DNA of 64,000 bases from Hymenobacter sp. 15J16-1T3B (lineage in GTDB: Bacteria > Bacteroidota > Bacteroidia > Cytophagales > Hymenobacteraceae): contig NZ_JAJFAV010000009.1 in NCBI RefSeq assembly GCF_020711235.1, positions 62,001 through 126,000 on the forward strand, read 5' to 3'. Below, one piece after another: positions 54,051-64,000 of this stretch. Both the position numbers and the translations under genes were made by a program. How positions within the stretch are numbered: the stretch's first letter is position 1; the number at the start of each line of letters is the position of its first letter. Under the pieces are notes generated by a model. It saw only the letters and a program-made list of their open reading frames with translations. It made no database searches and was not told the origin of the DNA.

Positions 54051-55202
54051 TTACTGGAAGTACTCCTTCACTTTCTCGAAGAAGCCTTTTTCGTTTTTGC
54101 CGGGGCTCGGGGTGAAGTTGGGCGAGGTGCGCAGCTTCTCCAGCGCGGCGCGCTCCTCGGCCGTCACGTTCTTCGGCGTCCACACGTTGATGTGGATGAG
54201 CTGGTCGCCCTTGCCGTAGCCGTTCAGGTCCGGAATGCCCTTGCCGCGTAGGCGCAGAATCTTGCCGGCCTGCGTGCCCGGGTCGATTTTCACTTTCACC
54301 TTGCCCTCGATGGTAGGCACTTCCAGCGAGGCGCCCAGGGCGGCGTCGACGATGGAAATGTACTGGTCGAGCACCACGTTGTTGCCGTCGCGCTTGAGCA
54401 GTTCGTGCGGCTCCTCCTCGATCTGAATGAGCAGGTCGCCGGGCACGCCGCCGCGCTCGGGGTAGTTGCCCTTGCCCGACATGGAGAGCTGCATGCCCTC
54501 GGCCACGCCCGCCGGGATGTTGATCGGAATGATTTCCTCGGCCAGCTGCCGGCCTTCGCCGTGGCACACGTCGCACTTGCTGGTCACCACCTTGCCTTCG
54601 CCGTGGCAGGTGGGGCAGGTCGAGGAGCTGACCATTTGGCCGAGCATGGTTTGCACCACGCGCTTCACCTGGCCCTGGCCGTGGCAGGTGGCGCAGTCGC
54701 GCTGTTCGGTGCCGTTTTTGGCGCCGGTGCCCGAGCAGGTGTTGCAGGCCGTGTAGCGCTTCACCTTGATTTTCTTCTCGACGCCGTTAGCGACTTCCTC
54801 CAGGTCGAGCTTGAGCTTGATGCGCAGGTTGGAGCCCTTGCGCACGCGCCGGCCCTGGCTGCGGGCCCCGCCGCCGAAGAAGCTCTCGAAGCCGCCGCCC
54901 CCGCCGCCGAAGATGTCGCCGAACTGCGAGAAGATGTCCTCCATGCTCGGGCCGTGGCCGTTGCCGGCCGCACCGCCCACACCCTGGTGGCCAAACCGGT
55001 CGTAGCGGGCGCGCTTCTGCTCGTCCGACAACACTTCGTAGGCCTCGGCGGCTTCCTTGAATTTGTCCTCGGCCGTGGGGTCGTCGGGGTTTTTATCGGG
55101 GTGAAACTTGATGGCCACCTTGCGGTAGGCCTTCTTAATCTCGTCGCCCGACGCGTTTTTGGCTACGCCCAGAATTTCGTAATAATCTCGCTTGGTCGAC
55201 AT
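54051..55202 (-). CDS. dnaJ: Chaperone DnaJ (type I Hsp40)
   Basis: 383 aa. J domain with HPD in [10 protein letters not shown], then a Gly/Phe-rich region ([14 protein letters not shown]), four CxxCxGxG zinc motifs ([32 protein letters not shown]), and the substrate-binding C-terminal domains. DnaJ delivers unfolded proteins to DnaK and stimulates its ATPase. It follows grpE by 60 bp; dnaK itself is elsewhere, which is common in Bacteroidota. Confidence 0.97.
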   Translation of the reverse strand: MSTKRDYYEILGVAKNASGDEIKKAYRKVAIKFHPDKNPDDPTAEDKFKEAAEAYEVLSDEQKRARYDRFGHQGVGGAAGNGHGPSMEDIFSQFGDIFGGGGGGFESFFGGGARSQGRRVRKGSNLRIKLKLDLEEVANGVEKKIKVKRYTACNTCSGTGAKNGTEQRDCATCHGQGQVKRVVQTMLGQMVSSSTCPTCHGEGKVVTSKCDVCHGEGRQLAEEIIPINIPAGVAEGMQLSMSGKGNYPERGGVPGDLLIQIEEEPHELLKRDGNNVVLDQYISIVDAALGASLEVPTIEGKVKVKIDPGTQAGKILRLRGKGIPDLNGYGKGDQLIHINVWTPKNVTAEERAALEKLRTSPNFTPSPGKNEKGFFEKVKEYFQ

Positions 55203-55262
55203 AGTCGTATTCGTCTGTCATGCGTCGCCAGCCGCAGCATGACGTGCTTTGTTCTCTCTTCT

Positions 55263-55856
55263 CTACTGTCCGAGCACCACCTTGGCGTGCCGAATTACTT
55301 TGTCGCCGAGGTAGTAGCCTTTTTCCACTTCGTCGACCACCTTGCCCTTCAGGTCTTCCGACGGGGCCGGAATCTGGGCAATGGCCTCGTGCAATTCCGG
55401 GTCGAAGGCGCCGCCCTTGGCGTCCATGGTTTGCAGGCCTTTCTGCTGCAGGGCCTTGGTCAGCTTGCCGTGGATGATGTCGATGCTCTCGCGCACCACG
55501 TTGGCGTCTTCGGTGCCCTGCGTGTGCTGGCGGGCGCGGTCGAAGTCGTCGAGCACCGGCAGCAGCACGGTCATCAACTCCTGGTTGGCCGTTTTGAACA
55601 TATCGGCGCGCTCCTTGGTAGTGCGGCGCTTGTAGTTTTCGAACTCGGCCGCGAGGCGCAGGTACTTGTCTTTCAGATCGGCCACTTCTTGGTCGGTGCG
55701 GGAGGCTTCGGCTTTGGGGGCGCCGCCGTCGGGGGCGGAGCCGGTAGAGCCTTGCTCGTCAAACATTTCGCCGGCTACGTGGTCGGCGCTATTGCTGGTG
55801 GCGGCAGTGTTCGGGTCCTGCAGCTCGTCGGGGTTCGGGAAAGTCGCGTCAGCCAT
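55263..55856 (-). CDS. grpE: Nucleotide exchange factor GrpE
   Basis: 197 aa. A long acidic, disordered N-terminus (about 1-65) leads into the dimerisation helix LKDKYLRLAAEFENYKRRTT and the conserved VLLPVLDDFDRA segment. The beta-wing near the C-terminus ends GYYLGDKVIRHAKVVLGQ. GrpE releases ADP from DnaK. It is the first gene of the grpE-dnaJ unit. Confidence 0.96.
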   Translation of the reverse strand: MADATFPNPDELQDPNTAATSNSADHVAGEMFDEQGSTGSAPDGGAPKAEASRTDQEVADLKDKYLRLAAEFENYKRRTTKERADMFKTANQELMTVLLPVLDDFDRARQHTQGTEDANVVRESIDIIHGKLTKALQQKGLQTMDAKGGAFDPELHEAIAQIPAPSEDLKGKVVDEVEKGYYLGDKVIRHAKVVLGQ

Positions 55857-56115
55857 TCCTAAGCGGTAAGTATTTCAGGGTATGGAAGTTCAGTTTCGGA
55901 AACTCGGGCAACTCAAAGGTACTGCCAAAGCCCCGCCGCGTGACATAGTGGCACAGAAACCGCGGGCTGCGGCCGTTTAGTTCAGACGCCCCGGCAGAAG
56001 CACCCGTCGCCACCGACCAGTTTGGCATTTGCCGGCGCGGCTTCTGGTATATTGCGGAGTCTGCGCTGGACTTTCCATTTTTTACCCGTTGCCAAGGCCG
56101 CGCCGCCCGTTTGCC

Positions 56116-56595
56116 ATGAATACCTCTGCCCACTCCATGCAGCGCGAAATCGACGAGTTTAGCGCCGTCCTCACCCAACAAGGCGTGGCGGCGGCGCTCA
56201 AGTACTTGAACAACCGCACGCCGCACCGCTACACCGGCATTTTTCGCTTCGACGGCGACACCTTGCGCAGCGAAGCCCTCTACGACCGGTTCGACCCGAA
56301 CGTGGCGAAGGGCGCCGACGTACCCATGCGCGTGACGTACTGCTCCCTGGTGGGCCGGCAGCAGGCGCCGCTGGAAATCAACGACGCCGCCACCGACGAG
56401 CGGGTACGGGGCGTCGTGGAAACGCCGGTCGTGTCTTACTGCGGCGTGCTCATCCGCGACGCGGCGGGCCGGGCCTTCGGTACGCTGTGCCACTACGATA
56501 TGCAGCGCTGCCAAGAACGCACGTCCGACGTGCCGCTGCTGGAAGCGGCCGGGCAGTTGCTCTACCAGCACCTGCCGGCCGCCGGCAGCGCTTAA
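56116..56595 (+). CDS. Small GAF-domain protein
   Basis: 159 aa from the ATG at 56116. One GAF-like domain: [20 protein letters not shown], the conserved [20 protein letters not shown] (Cys in the sensing loop), [20 protein letters not shown] and [11 protein letters not shown] domains bind small ligands such as cyclic nucleotides or haem; no output domain is attached, so it may act by protein interaction. Its stop overlaps the obg stop (TTAA) in a tail-to-tail arrangement. Confidence 0.85.
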   Translation: MNTSAHSMQREIDEFSAVLTQQGVAAALKYLNNRTPHRYTGIFRFDGDTLRSEALYDRFDPNVAKGADVPMRVTYCSLVGRQQAPLEINDAATDERVRGVVETPVVSYCGVLIRDAAGRAFGTLCHYDMQRCQERTSDVPLLEAAGQLLYQHLPAAGSA

Positions 56596-57704
56596 TCGAA
56601 CTGGTCTTCCGACAGCTCGTCTTCGTCGTCGAATTCGGCTTCGTCTGCGTCGTCGCTGCTGCCTTTCTGCACCCAGATGCTGTGGCGCAGGGGCTTGGGG
56701 TCGTCGCGGCGGGCATCCTGAATCTGCTGCCAGAGCAGGTCTTTCAGCTTCTGGATATTTTTCTGCGTGATGCTGGAAATGAACACGTGCGGCACGTCGG
56801 CCGGCAGCGTCGCCGTGATTTCAGCTTCCAGCTCCTCGTCGAGCATGTCCGACTTGGTAATGGCCAGCACCCGGCGCTTGTCCAGCAGGTCGGGGTTGAA
56901 CTGCTCCAGCTCGCTCAGCAACACCTGGTACTCGGCGGCAATGTCGGGCGAGTCGGCCGCAATCATGAAGAGCAGCGTGGCGTTGCGCTCGATGTGCTTG
57001 AGGAAGCGCAGGCCCAGGCCCTTGCCCTCGGCTGCGCCCTCGATGATGCCCGGAATGTCGGCCATCACGAAGCTTTGGTACTCGCGGTAGCCCACCACGC
57101 CCAGGTTGGGCACCAGGGTGGTGAAGGCGTAGTCGGCAATCTTGGGCGTGGCCGCCGACACCACCGACAGCAGGGTGCTCTTGCCCGCGTTGGGGAAGCC
57201 CACCAGGCCCACGTCGGCCAGCAGCTTTAGTTCCAGCACGTTCCACACTTCTTGGCCCGGCTCGCCGGGTTGGGCGTAGGTCGGCGCCTGGTTGGTGCTC
57301 GACTTGAAGTGGTCGTTGCCCAGGCCGCCGCGGCCGCCGCGGGTCAGGATGATCTTCTGGCCGTCCTCGGTGATTTCCGCCCGGATTTCGCCGGTTTCGG
57401 CGTCGCGGGCGATGGTGCCCAGCGGCACGTCGAGGATGATGTCTTCGCCCTGGGCGCCGGTGCGCAGGTTTTCGCCGCCGTTTTCGCCGTGGCCGGCAAT
57501 GACGTGCTTTTTGTACTGCAAGTGCAGCAAGGTCCAGAGCTGCTTGTTGCCGCGCAGGATGATGTGGCCGCCACGGCCGCCGTCGCCGCCGTCGGGCCCG
57601 CCCATGGGTCGGCCTTTGGCGCGGAACATGTGGTGCGAGCCCGCCCCGCCCCGGCCCGAGCGGCAGCAGATTTTGACGTAGTCGATGAAGTTATTGGAGG
57701 CCAC
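56592..57704 (-). CDS. obg: GTPase Obg/CgtA
   Basis: 370 aa starting with GTG at 57704, chosen because [20 protein letters not shown] is the standard Obg N-terminus and the next in-frame Met is at residue 26. Glycine-rich Obg domain (about 1-158), G1 motif GFPNAGKST (169-177), G3 DIPGIIEGA and G4 ITKSD, then an acidic C-terminal tail ([11 protein letters not shown]). Obg couples GTP status to late ribosome assembly and stress responses. It lies downstream of adk with a long hairpin in the 200-bp gap. Confidence 0.96.
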   Translation of the reverse strand: MASNNFIDYVKICCRSGRGGAGSHHMFRAKGRPMGGPDGGDGGRGGHIILRGNKQLWTLLHLQYKKHVIAGHGENGGENLRTGAQGEDIILDVPLGTIARDAETGEIRAEITEDGQKIILTRGGRGGLGNDHFKSSTNQAPTYAQPGEPGQEVWNVLELKLLADVGLVGFPNAGKSTLLSVVSAATPKIADYAFTTLVPNLGVVGYREYQSFVMADIPGIIEGAAEGKGLGLRFLKHIERNATLLFMIAADSPDIAAEYQVLLSELEQFNPDLLDKRRVLAITKSDMLDEELEAEITATLPADVPHVFISSITQKNIQKLKDLLWQQIQDARRDDPKPLRHSIWVQKGSSDDADEAEFDDEDELSEDQFD

Positions 57705-57771
57705 CTTGGGAATTCTGAATTATGAAGGTTGAATTCTGAATTCGCGCGGTCGGCGTCTTCAGAAAAAAGCC

Positions 57772-57867
57772 GTCATCCTGAGCAACGCGAAGGACCTTGT
57801 CAGGATGGGACGAGTTGGAATAACATCGTTCCAGCGTGATAAGGTCCTTCGCGTTGCTCAGGATGAC
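57772..57867. repeat. Perfect 27-bp inverted repeat with 42-nt loop
   Basis: Arms 57772-57798 and 57841-57867 are exact reverse complements; the core GTCATCCTGAGCAACGCGAA followed by GGACCTT is of the dispersed CATCCTGAGC type. It lies between adk and obg. Next to it a duplicated AATTCTGAATT sequence occurs at about 57710-57742. Confidence 0.85.
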
Positions 57868-57906
57868 ACTTGAGGTCAGTTGCCAGCTCCAGCTGGCCCT
57901 GCAAAG

Positions 57907-58530
57907 TTACGCTTTTACTTCGTCAGCGGCCTTGGAGCCGTCGGTAACGGTGGCGGGCTGGTGCTGGTCGATGATGCGGCAGAGCTGGGCGAAGATGTCG
58001 TCGATGGCGCCGATGCCGTAGATGGAGTGGAACTTGTCCTGTTGGGCGTAGTAGCCGGCTACCTGCGCGGTTTCGGTGTTGTACACTGTCACGCGCTTGC
58101 GGATTTTCTCTTCGTTCTGGTCGTCGGGGCGGCCGGAGGTTTTGCCGCGCTCGAGCAGGCGAGTCACCAACTCGTCCTCGGTTACTTCCAGGGCAATCAT
58201 GCAGTTGATGCCCGTGTCGTAGCGCTGCATCAGGGCGTCGAGGGCTTCGGCCTGGGGAATGGTGCGCGGAAAACCGTCGAAGATGAAGCCAGCAGCTTCC
58301 TTGTTGCCGGCCAGTTGCGACTCAATCATGCCGATGACCACAGCGTCGGGCACCAGCTCGCCGGCATCCATGAGTTTTTTGGCCGTCAGGCCCAGCTCGG
58401 TGCCCTGGGCAATCTGCGAGCGGAGCAGGTCGCCGGTCGACAGGTGCACCAGCCCGTAACGCTGGATGAGCTTTTGGCTTTGGGTTCCTTTGCCGGCGCC
58501 GGGCGGGCCGAACAACACGATATTCAGCAT
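57907..58530 (-). CDS. adk: Adenylate kinase
   Basis: 207 aa. Walker A/P-loop GPPGAGKGT (8-16), AMP-binding FDGFPRTIPQAEAL and the adenine-binding VTVYNTET region. The lid is the short form (ERGKTSGRPDDQNEEKIRKR) without the zinc-binding Cys cluster. The enzyme balances AMP, ADP and ATP. It follows hpt by 81 bp in the same direction; a C-terminal acidic/Ala extension is variable. Confidence 0.96.
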   Translation of the reverse strand: MLNIVLFGPPGAGKGTQSQKLIQRYGLVHLSTGDLLRSQIAQGTELGLTAKKLMDAGELVPDAVVIGMIESQLAGNKEAAGFIFDGFPRTIPQAEALDALMQRYDTGINCMIALEVTEDELVTRLLERGKTSGRPDDQNEEKIRKRVTVYNTETAQVAGYYAQQDKFHSIYGIGAIDDIFAQLCRIIDQHQPATVTDGSKAADEVKA

Positions 58531-58611
58531 GAGGAGAGGTAAGCGGGGAGGTGAGTGAAGCAGGGGAACTGTAGAAAGGTAAGAAAGAATCGGACAAGCC
58601 GTATCCTGCTC

Positions 58612-59151
58612 TTACACGGCCTGGTACAGGTCGCGGTAATTACGGCCGAGGCCGTCGTAATCGAGGCCGTAGCCCACCACGAACTTGTTCGGAATGGCTA
58701 TGCCCTGGTATTTGATGGAGAGCGGCACCTCCAGCGCGTCGGGTTTAATCAGAAACGTGGCCACTTCCAGCGAAGCCGGGTTGCGGGCGCCAAGCTGCTC
58801 GAGCAGCATCTGCATGGTGTGACCCGTGTCGACGATATCTTCCAGAATAACCACGTGGCGTCCTTCTACGGCGTCTTGCAGCCCGAGGATTTCCTTGACC
58901 TGCCCGGAGCTGCTGGTGCCCTGGTACGAGGCCACCCGGATAAAGCTAATTTCGCAGTCGATGCTGACTTCCTTCATCAGGTCGGCGGCGAACATGAAGG
59001 AGCCGTTGAGCACGGCCACGAAGAGCGGGGTTTTGCCGGCGTAGTCGGCGCTCAGCTGCTGGGCCACGCGGCGCACGGCGGCGGCCAACTCGGCTTCGGT
59101 CAGGTAGGGAGTAAACGCTTTGTTGTGCAGCGAGATAGTGGCCTGAGACAT
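58612..59151 (-). CDS. hpt: Hypoxanthine phosphoribosyltransferase
   Basis: 179 aa. The PRPP-binding motif is VVILEDIVDTGHTMQMLLEQ, preceded by FVAVLNGSFMFAADL and SYQGTSSSGQVK (flexible active-site loop) and followed by FLIKPDALEVPLSIKYQGI and FVVGYGLDYDGLGRN, all diagnostic for HPRT. It salvages hypoxanthine and guanine to nucleotides. With adk it makes a purine-salvage/energy pair. Confidence 0.95.
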   Translation of the reverse strand: MSQATISLHNKAFTPYLTEAELAAAVRRVAQQLSADYAGKTPLFVAVLNGSFMFAADLMKEVSIDCEISFIRVASYQGTSSSGQVKEILGLQDAVEGRHVVILEDIVDTGHTMQMLLEQLGARNPASLEVATFLIKPDALEVPLSIKYQGIAIPNKFVVGYGLDYDGLGRNYRDLYQAV

Positions 59152-59203
59152 ACCGGGGAAAAGTGGGCCGGGGCGAAAGTGGGGCGAAGGTACGACAAAA
59201 AAG

Positions 59204-59234
59204 AGCAGCCCTCCCGGCGGGCGGAAGGGCTGCT
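59204..59234 (-). terminator. Hairpin terminator downstream of hppA
   Basis: 9-bp outer stem (59204-59212 with 59226-59234) enclosing a second CCC/GGG pairing; A-run on the left supplies a T-tract on the minus strand. Confidence 0.7.
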
Positions 59235-59361
59235 TGTGGTGGCTAGCCGGCAGCGGCCGGCCGTAGCGCGGCCTGTTTTGCTGACTAGCAACGCGTTAAA
59301 ATGCCATTGTTTGCAGTTTAAATGTAGTGCCGCTCCCGCGCAGGGCGAGTATTACGCGGCG

Positions 59362-61620
<2,259 letters not shown>

Positions 61621-61751
61621 AAAGCGGTGTTAGGAGGTTGAGGAAAGATTTGGGGAGAGTAGACGCAGTTTGGTGCGTGTAAAATAGAGGTTTTACCCGC
61701 GGGGCCAAGCTTTTTACTCGCCTTGCCGACTATTCTCTTCCGCCCAGCCGC

Positions 61752-62666
61752 CTACAACTCCTGCATCAGCACTTGGTAGAGCCGCAACATGCTGTCGATG
61801 TCGGCCTTATGCACCAGCTCGTCGGGCGTGTGTACGTGGTCTTCGGGGGCGCCCACGAAGCACCAGTCCCAGGGCTGGGCGCCGTGCTGCAGCTCCTTGC
61901 CGTCGGAGCCGCCGCTGCCCTCCACTTCCAGCTGGTAGGGCACGCCCGAGGCCGCGGCGATGCGCCGGATGCGCTCCACGTAGCTGCGGCGCGGGATGAG
62001 CGAGTCGCGCAGGGAAATGACGCAGCCCTGGCCGGCGTGCACGCCCTCCGTGACCCAGGTAATGTCGCAGACGAGGGCCTGGCGCACCTGGTATTGCTCG
62101 TAGATGCGCTTGGCCAGGTACTTCACCGAGCCGCCGCCGTGCTCTTCCCAGCAGCTGAAGGCCACGATGCCGTGCTCCAGCGTTTCGCACAGGCGCAGGG
62201 CCGTCCACACGCCCAGGCGGTTGTCGAGGTAGCAGCTCTGTACCGACTCCTCTGTCTCGCGGAAGTCGCACTGGTAGGTCAGCTCGGTGCCCCGCTCGAT
62301 GTCGCGGGTGAACTCGTAGCCCAGCGCGCCGGTTTCCTCGTCGACGGTGAGGGTGCACTCGATGCTGCCCTGCCCGTCGCGGCCGACGAGGCGGGCACCG
62401 GGCTCGGCCGCCGGCCCGCCGATGCGCACCAGCTGCCGGCCGTAGCGCACCGTGTACCCAATGGAATCGATATGCGCAAACACGGCCGTGCGCGGCTGCC
62501 CAAACACGAGCATGATGCAGTCCTGCAGGTCGTCGCCGGCCAGCACCTGGGGCTGCACCCGCCAGCCCGGCGCGTGCTGGTGAATGTAGTTGAGCAGAAA
62601 TTCGGTGAGCGGGGCTTCGTGGCCCGACGGGGCCTGGATTTCGCAGAGGGTGCGTAGCAGCTGCAT
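61752..62666 (-). CDS. M42/M20-type metallopeptidase
   Basis: 304 aa. Start [19 protein letters not shown]; metal ligands appear in order: His/Asp of [12 protein letters not shown], Asp of [13 protein letters not shown], Glu-Glu of CWEEHGGGS, Asp in [11 protein letters not shown] and a final His in DHVHTPDE. This is the co-catalytic two-metal aminopeptidase/deacylase architecture, closest in layout to M42 (also called M20/M25/M40 in broad surveys). It likely trims peptides in the cytoplasm. It is divergent from the membrane-protein gene. Confidence 0.88.
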   Translation of the reverse strand: MQLLRTLCEIQAPSGHEAPLTEFLLNYIHQHAPGWRVQPQVLAGDDLQDCIMLVFGQPRTAVFAHIDSIGYTVRYGRQLVRIGGPAAEPGARLVGRDGQGSIECTLTVDEETGALGYEFTRDIERGTELTYQCDFRETEESVQSCYLDNRLGVWTALRLCETLEHGIVAFSCWEEHGGGSVKYLAKRIYEQYQVRQALVCDITWVTEGVHAGQGCVISLRDSLIPRRSYVERIRRIAAASGVPYQLEVEGSGGSDGKELQHGAQPWDWCFVGAPEDHVHTPDELVHKADIDSMLRLYQVLMQEL

Positions 62667-62771
62667 GGGGTACGGGTAGGTGTCGGGCCCAATATCCGAC
62701 CTAAATGGCGTATTTTAGCCTTTCGTTAAGGCGGCGCGGGCCCGGCGGCCCGTGTTCCTAACCCGCTTCTT

Positions 62772-64000
62772 ATGGAATTAACTGACCTGCTTCTAGCGCC
62801 GCTGTACCTGGCCTTGTTCTACGGCCTGGCGCTGTGGGTGCGCCCGATGGTCACGAACGTTTACACCAAGCCCTACTACCTGCCGGCCCTCACGCTGAAG
62901 TTTGTGGGCGCTATTGCCCTGGGCCTGATCTACCAGTTTTACTACGGCGGCGGTGACACGTTCAACTACTTCGTGCACACGAAGGTCATCAGCAAGGCCT
63001 TTTCCGATTCGCCGGCGCTGGGCTGGAAGCTGCTCACCGCCAGCGAATACGAGCCCGACATTGCCCGCTACATCGCGTACATGTTCTGGTTCTATGCCAA
63101 AACGGAGTATTTCGTGGTGCGCATTGCCGCGTTTATTGGCCTGTTCTGCTTCAACAACTACTCCGTTATAGCCCTGACCTTCGCCCTAATCAGCTTTAGC
63201 GGCATCTGGGCCATGTACATCACCTTTGCGCGCCTGTACCCGGCGGCTTACAAGGAGTTGGCTGTTGCGGTGTTTTTCCTGCCCTCGGTGTTTTTCTGGG
63301 GCTCGGGGCTGATGAAAGACTCGCTGTGCATGGGCGCGCTGGGCTGGATTTTCTACAGCTTTTACCACCTCTTCATTGAGAAGCGCCGCATCGTGCTGTC
63401 GGTGGTGATGGGCGGGCTGAGCATGTACCTGCTGGTGATGGTGAAGGTGTACATCCTGATGTCGTTTATGGCGCCGGCGCTGCTGTGGGTGTTCAACGAG
63501 AACAACCGCCGCATCAAAAACGCCACCCTGCGCCTGCTGCTCAAGCCGCTGTTTTTGGGCATCGGCATACTGGTGGGCGTGGTGGGCGCCACCAACCTGA
63601 CGGCCGGCGACGAACGGTTCGACGTGAACAACATCGGCGAGCGGACCAAGATCAACCAAAGCGCCCTTTACGAGCGGGCCCGCGACAAAGGCTCGGGATA
63701 CAACATCGGCACCATCGACGGCAGCGTAGGCAGCATTCTGCGCGTGGCCCCGCAGGCGGTGGTGGTGTCGCTGTACCGGCCGTTTCTGTGGGAGGCGCGC
63801 AACCCGGTGATGCTGCTTTCGGCCCTGGAAGCGCTGTGGTTTACCATCGTAACCGTCCGCATCTTTGTACGAACGGGCCTGCTTCGGACCCTGCGGCTTA
63901 TTGCCGGCCAGCCCTTGGTCACGCTGTGTTTTATTTTCAGCATCATCTTCGCCATCGGGGTGGGCACCAACAGCGGCAACTTCGGCACGCTGGTGCGCTA
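62772..64000 (+). CDS. Polytopic membrane protein, truncated by the window edge
   Basis: At least 409 codons with no stop before the end of the window. Roughly nine hydrophobic segments (for example LLAPLYLALFYGLALWV, LKFVGAIALGLIYQFYYGG, AVAVFFLPSVFFWGSGLMKD, VVMGGLSMYLLVMVKVYILM). Charged loops contain TAGDERFDVNNIGERTKINQ. The repeated YRPFLWEARNP region looks like the polymerase/flippase-type membrane proteins next to polysaccharide genes, but no family can be named from the visible part. Confidence 0.75.
   Translation, partial: MELTDLLLAPLYLALFYGLALWVRPMVTNVYTKPYYLPALTLKFVGAIALGLIYQFYYGGGDTFNYFVHTKVISKAFSDSPALGWKLLTASEYEPDIARYIAYMFWFYAKTEYFVVRIAAFIGLFCFNNYSVIALTFALISFSGIWAMYITFARLYPAAYKELAVAVFFLPSVFFWGSGLMKDSLCMGALGWIFYSFYHLFIEKRRIVLSVVMGGLSMYLLVMVKVYILMSFMAPALLWVFNENNRRIKNATLRLLLKPLFLGIGILVGVVGATNLTAGDERFDVNNIGERTKINQSALYERARDKGSGYNIGTIDGSVGSILRVAPQAVVVSLYRPFLWEARNPVMLLSALEALWFTIVTVRIFVRTGLLRTLRLIAGQPLVTLCFIFSIIFAIGVGTNSGNFGTLVR

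Overview
The window looks like chromosomal core sequence from a GC-rich member of the Bacteroidota, most likely a Hymenobacter-type Cytophagales bacterium. The evidence is a giant secreted protein with a C-terminal type IX secretion (T9SS) sorting domain, a PorD-like T9SS protein, the conserved bamD-rpoZ-coaC-coaB-porD-recN block, bacillithiol synthesis (bshA), a membrane pyrophosphatase, and -7 promoter boxes of the TAnnTTTG type in front of several genes. No rRNA, tRNA, phage, IS element or CRISPR array was seen. I count 55 genes (one cut by the right edge) and one probable pseudogene.

Layout. 0-7.3 kb: a secreted beta-propeller-like protein, then a leftward pair encoding a giant kelch/T9SS surface protein and a tail-fibre-like secreted protein, then a YiaA-type membrane protein. 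7.4-7.9 kb: a decayed gene. 8-20 kb: tail-specific protease (prc), a metallophosphatase, MmcQ/YjbR protein, lipoproteins, an FAD dehydrogenase, a class 3 lipase and a TPR sensor kinase. 20-28 kb: a 2-hydroxyacid dehydrogenase, fabI, recN, and the envelope/CoA block porD-coaB-coaC-rpoZ-bamD, in which the usual coaBC fusion is split. 28-33 kb: a DUF5694-like protein, an OstA/LptA-like protein, a lipoprotein GDPD and tilS. 33.7-40 kb: mdh, a macro-domain-like gene tightly coupled to an AlkD-like repair gene, two rhomboid proteases, mutL. 40-49.8 kb: a GH3/serine-hydrolase fusion, bshA, an A-type Fe-S carrier, DUF2071, ChaN-like and lipoprotein genes. 49.9-59 kb: a NatAB-like ABC exporter, an ECF sigma/membrane protein pair, grpE-dnaJ, a GAF protein, obg, adk and hpt. 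59-64 kb: membrane pyrophosphatase, an M42/M20-type peptidase and a partial polytopic membrane protein.

The most unusual content is between genes. Two degenerate direct-repeat arrays with a period of 20-21 bp (33.3-33.6 kb and 53.7-53.9 kb) share a 12-nt word and contain no CRISPR-like spacers. Separately, five REP-like palindromic elements occur, one of them exactly at the coaC/coaB split. Several -7 boxes sit almost on the start codon, suggesting very short leaders. All functional calls come from motif reading of the translated sequence; no database search was run.
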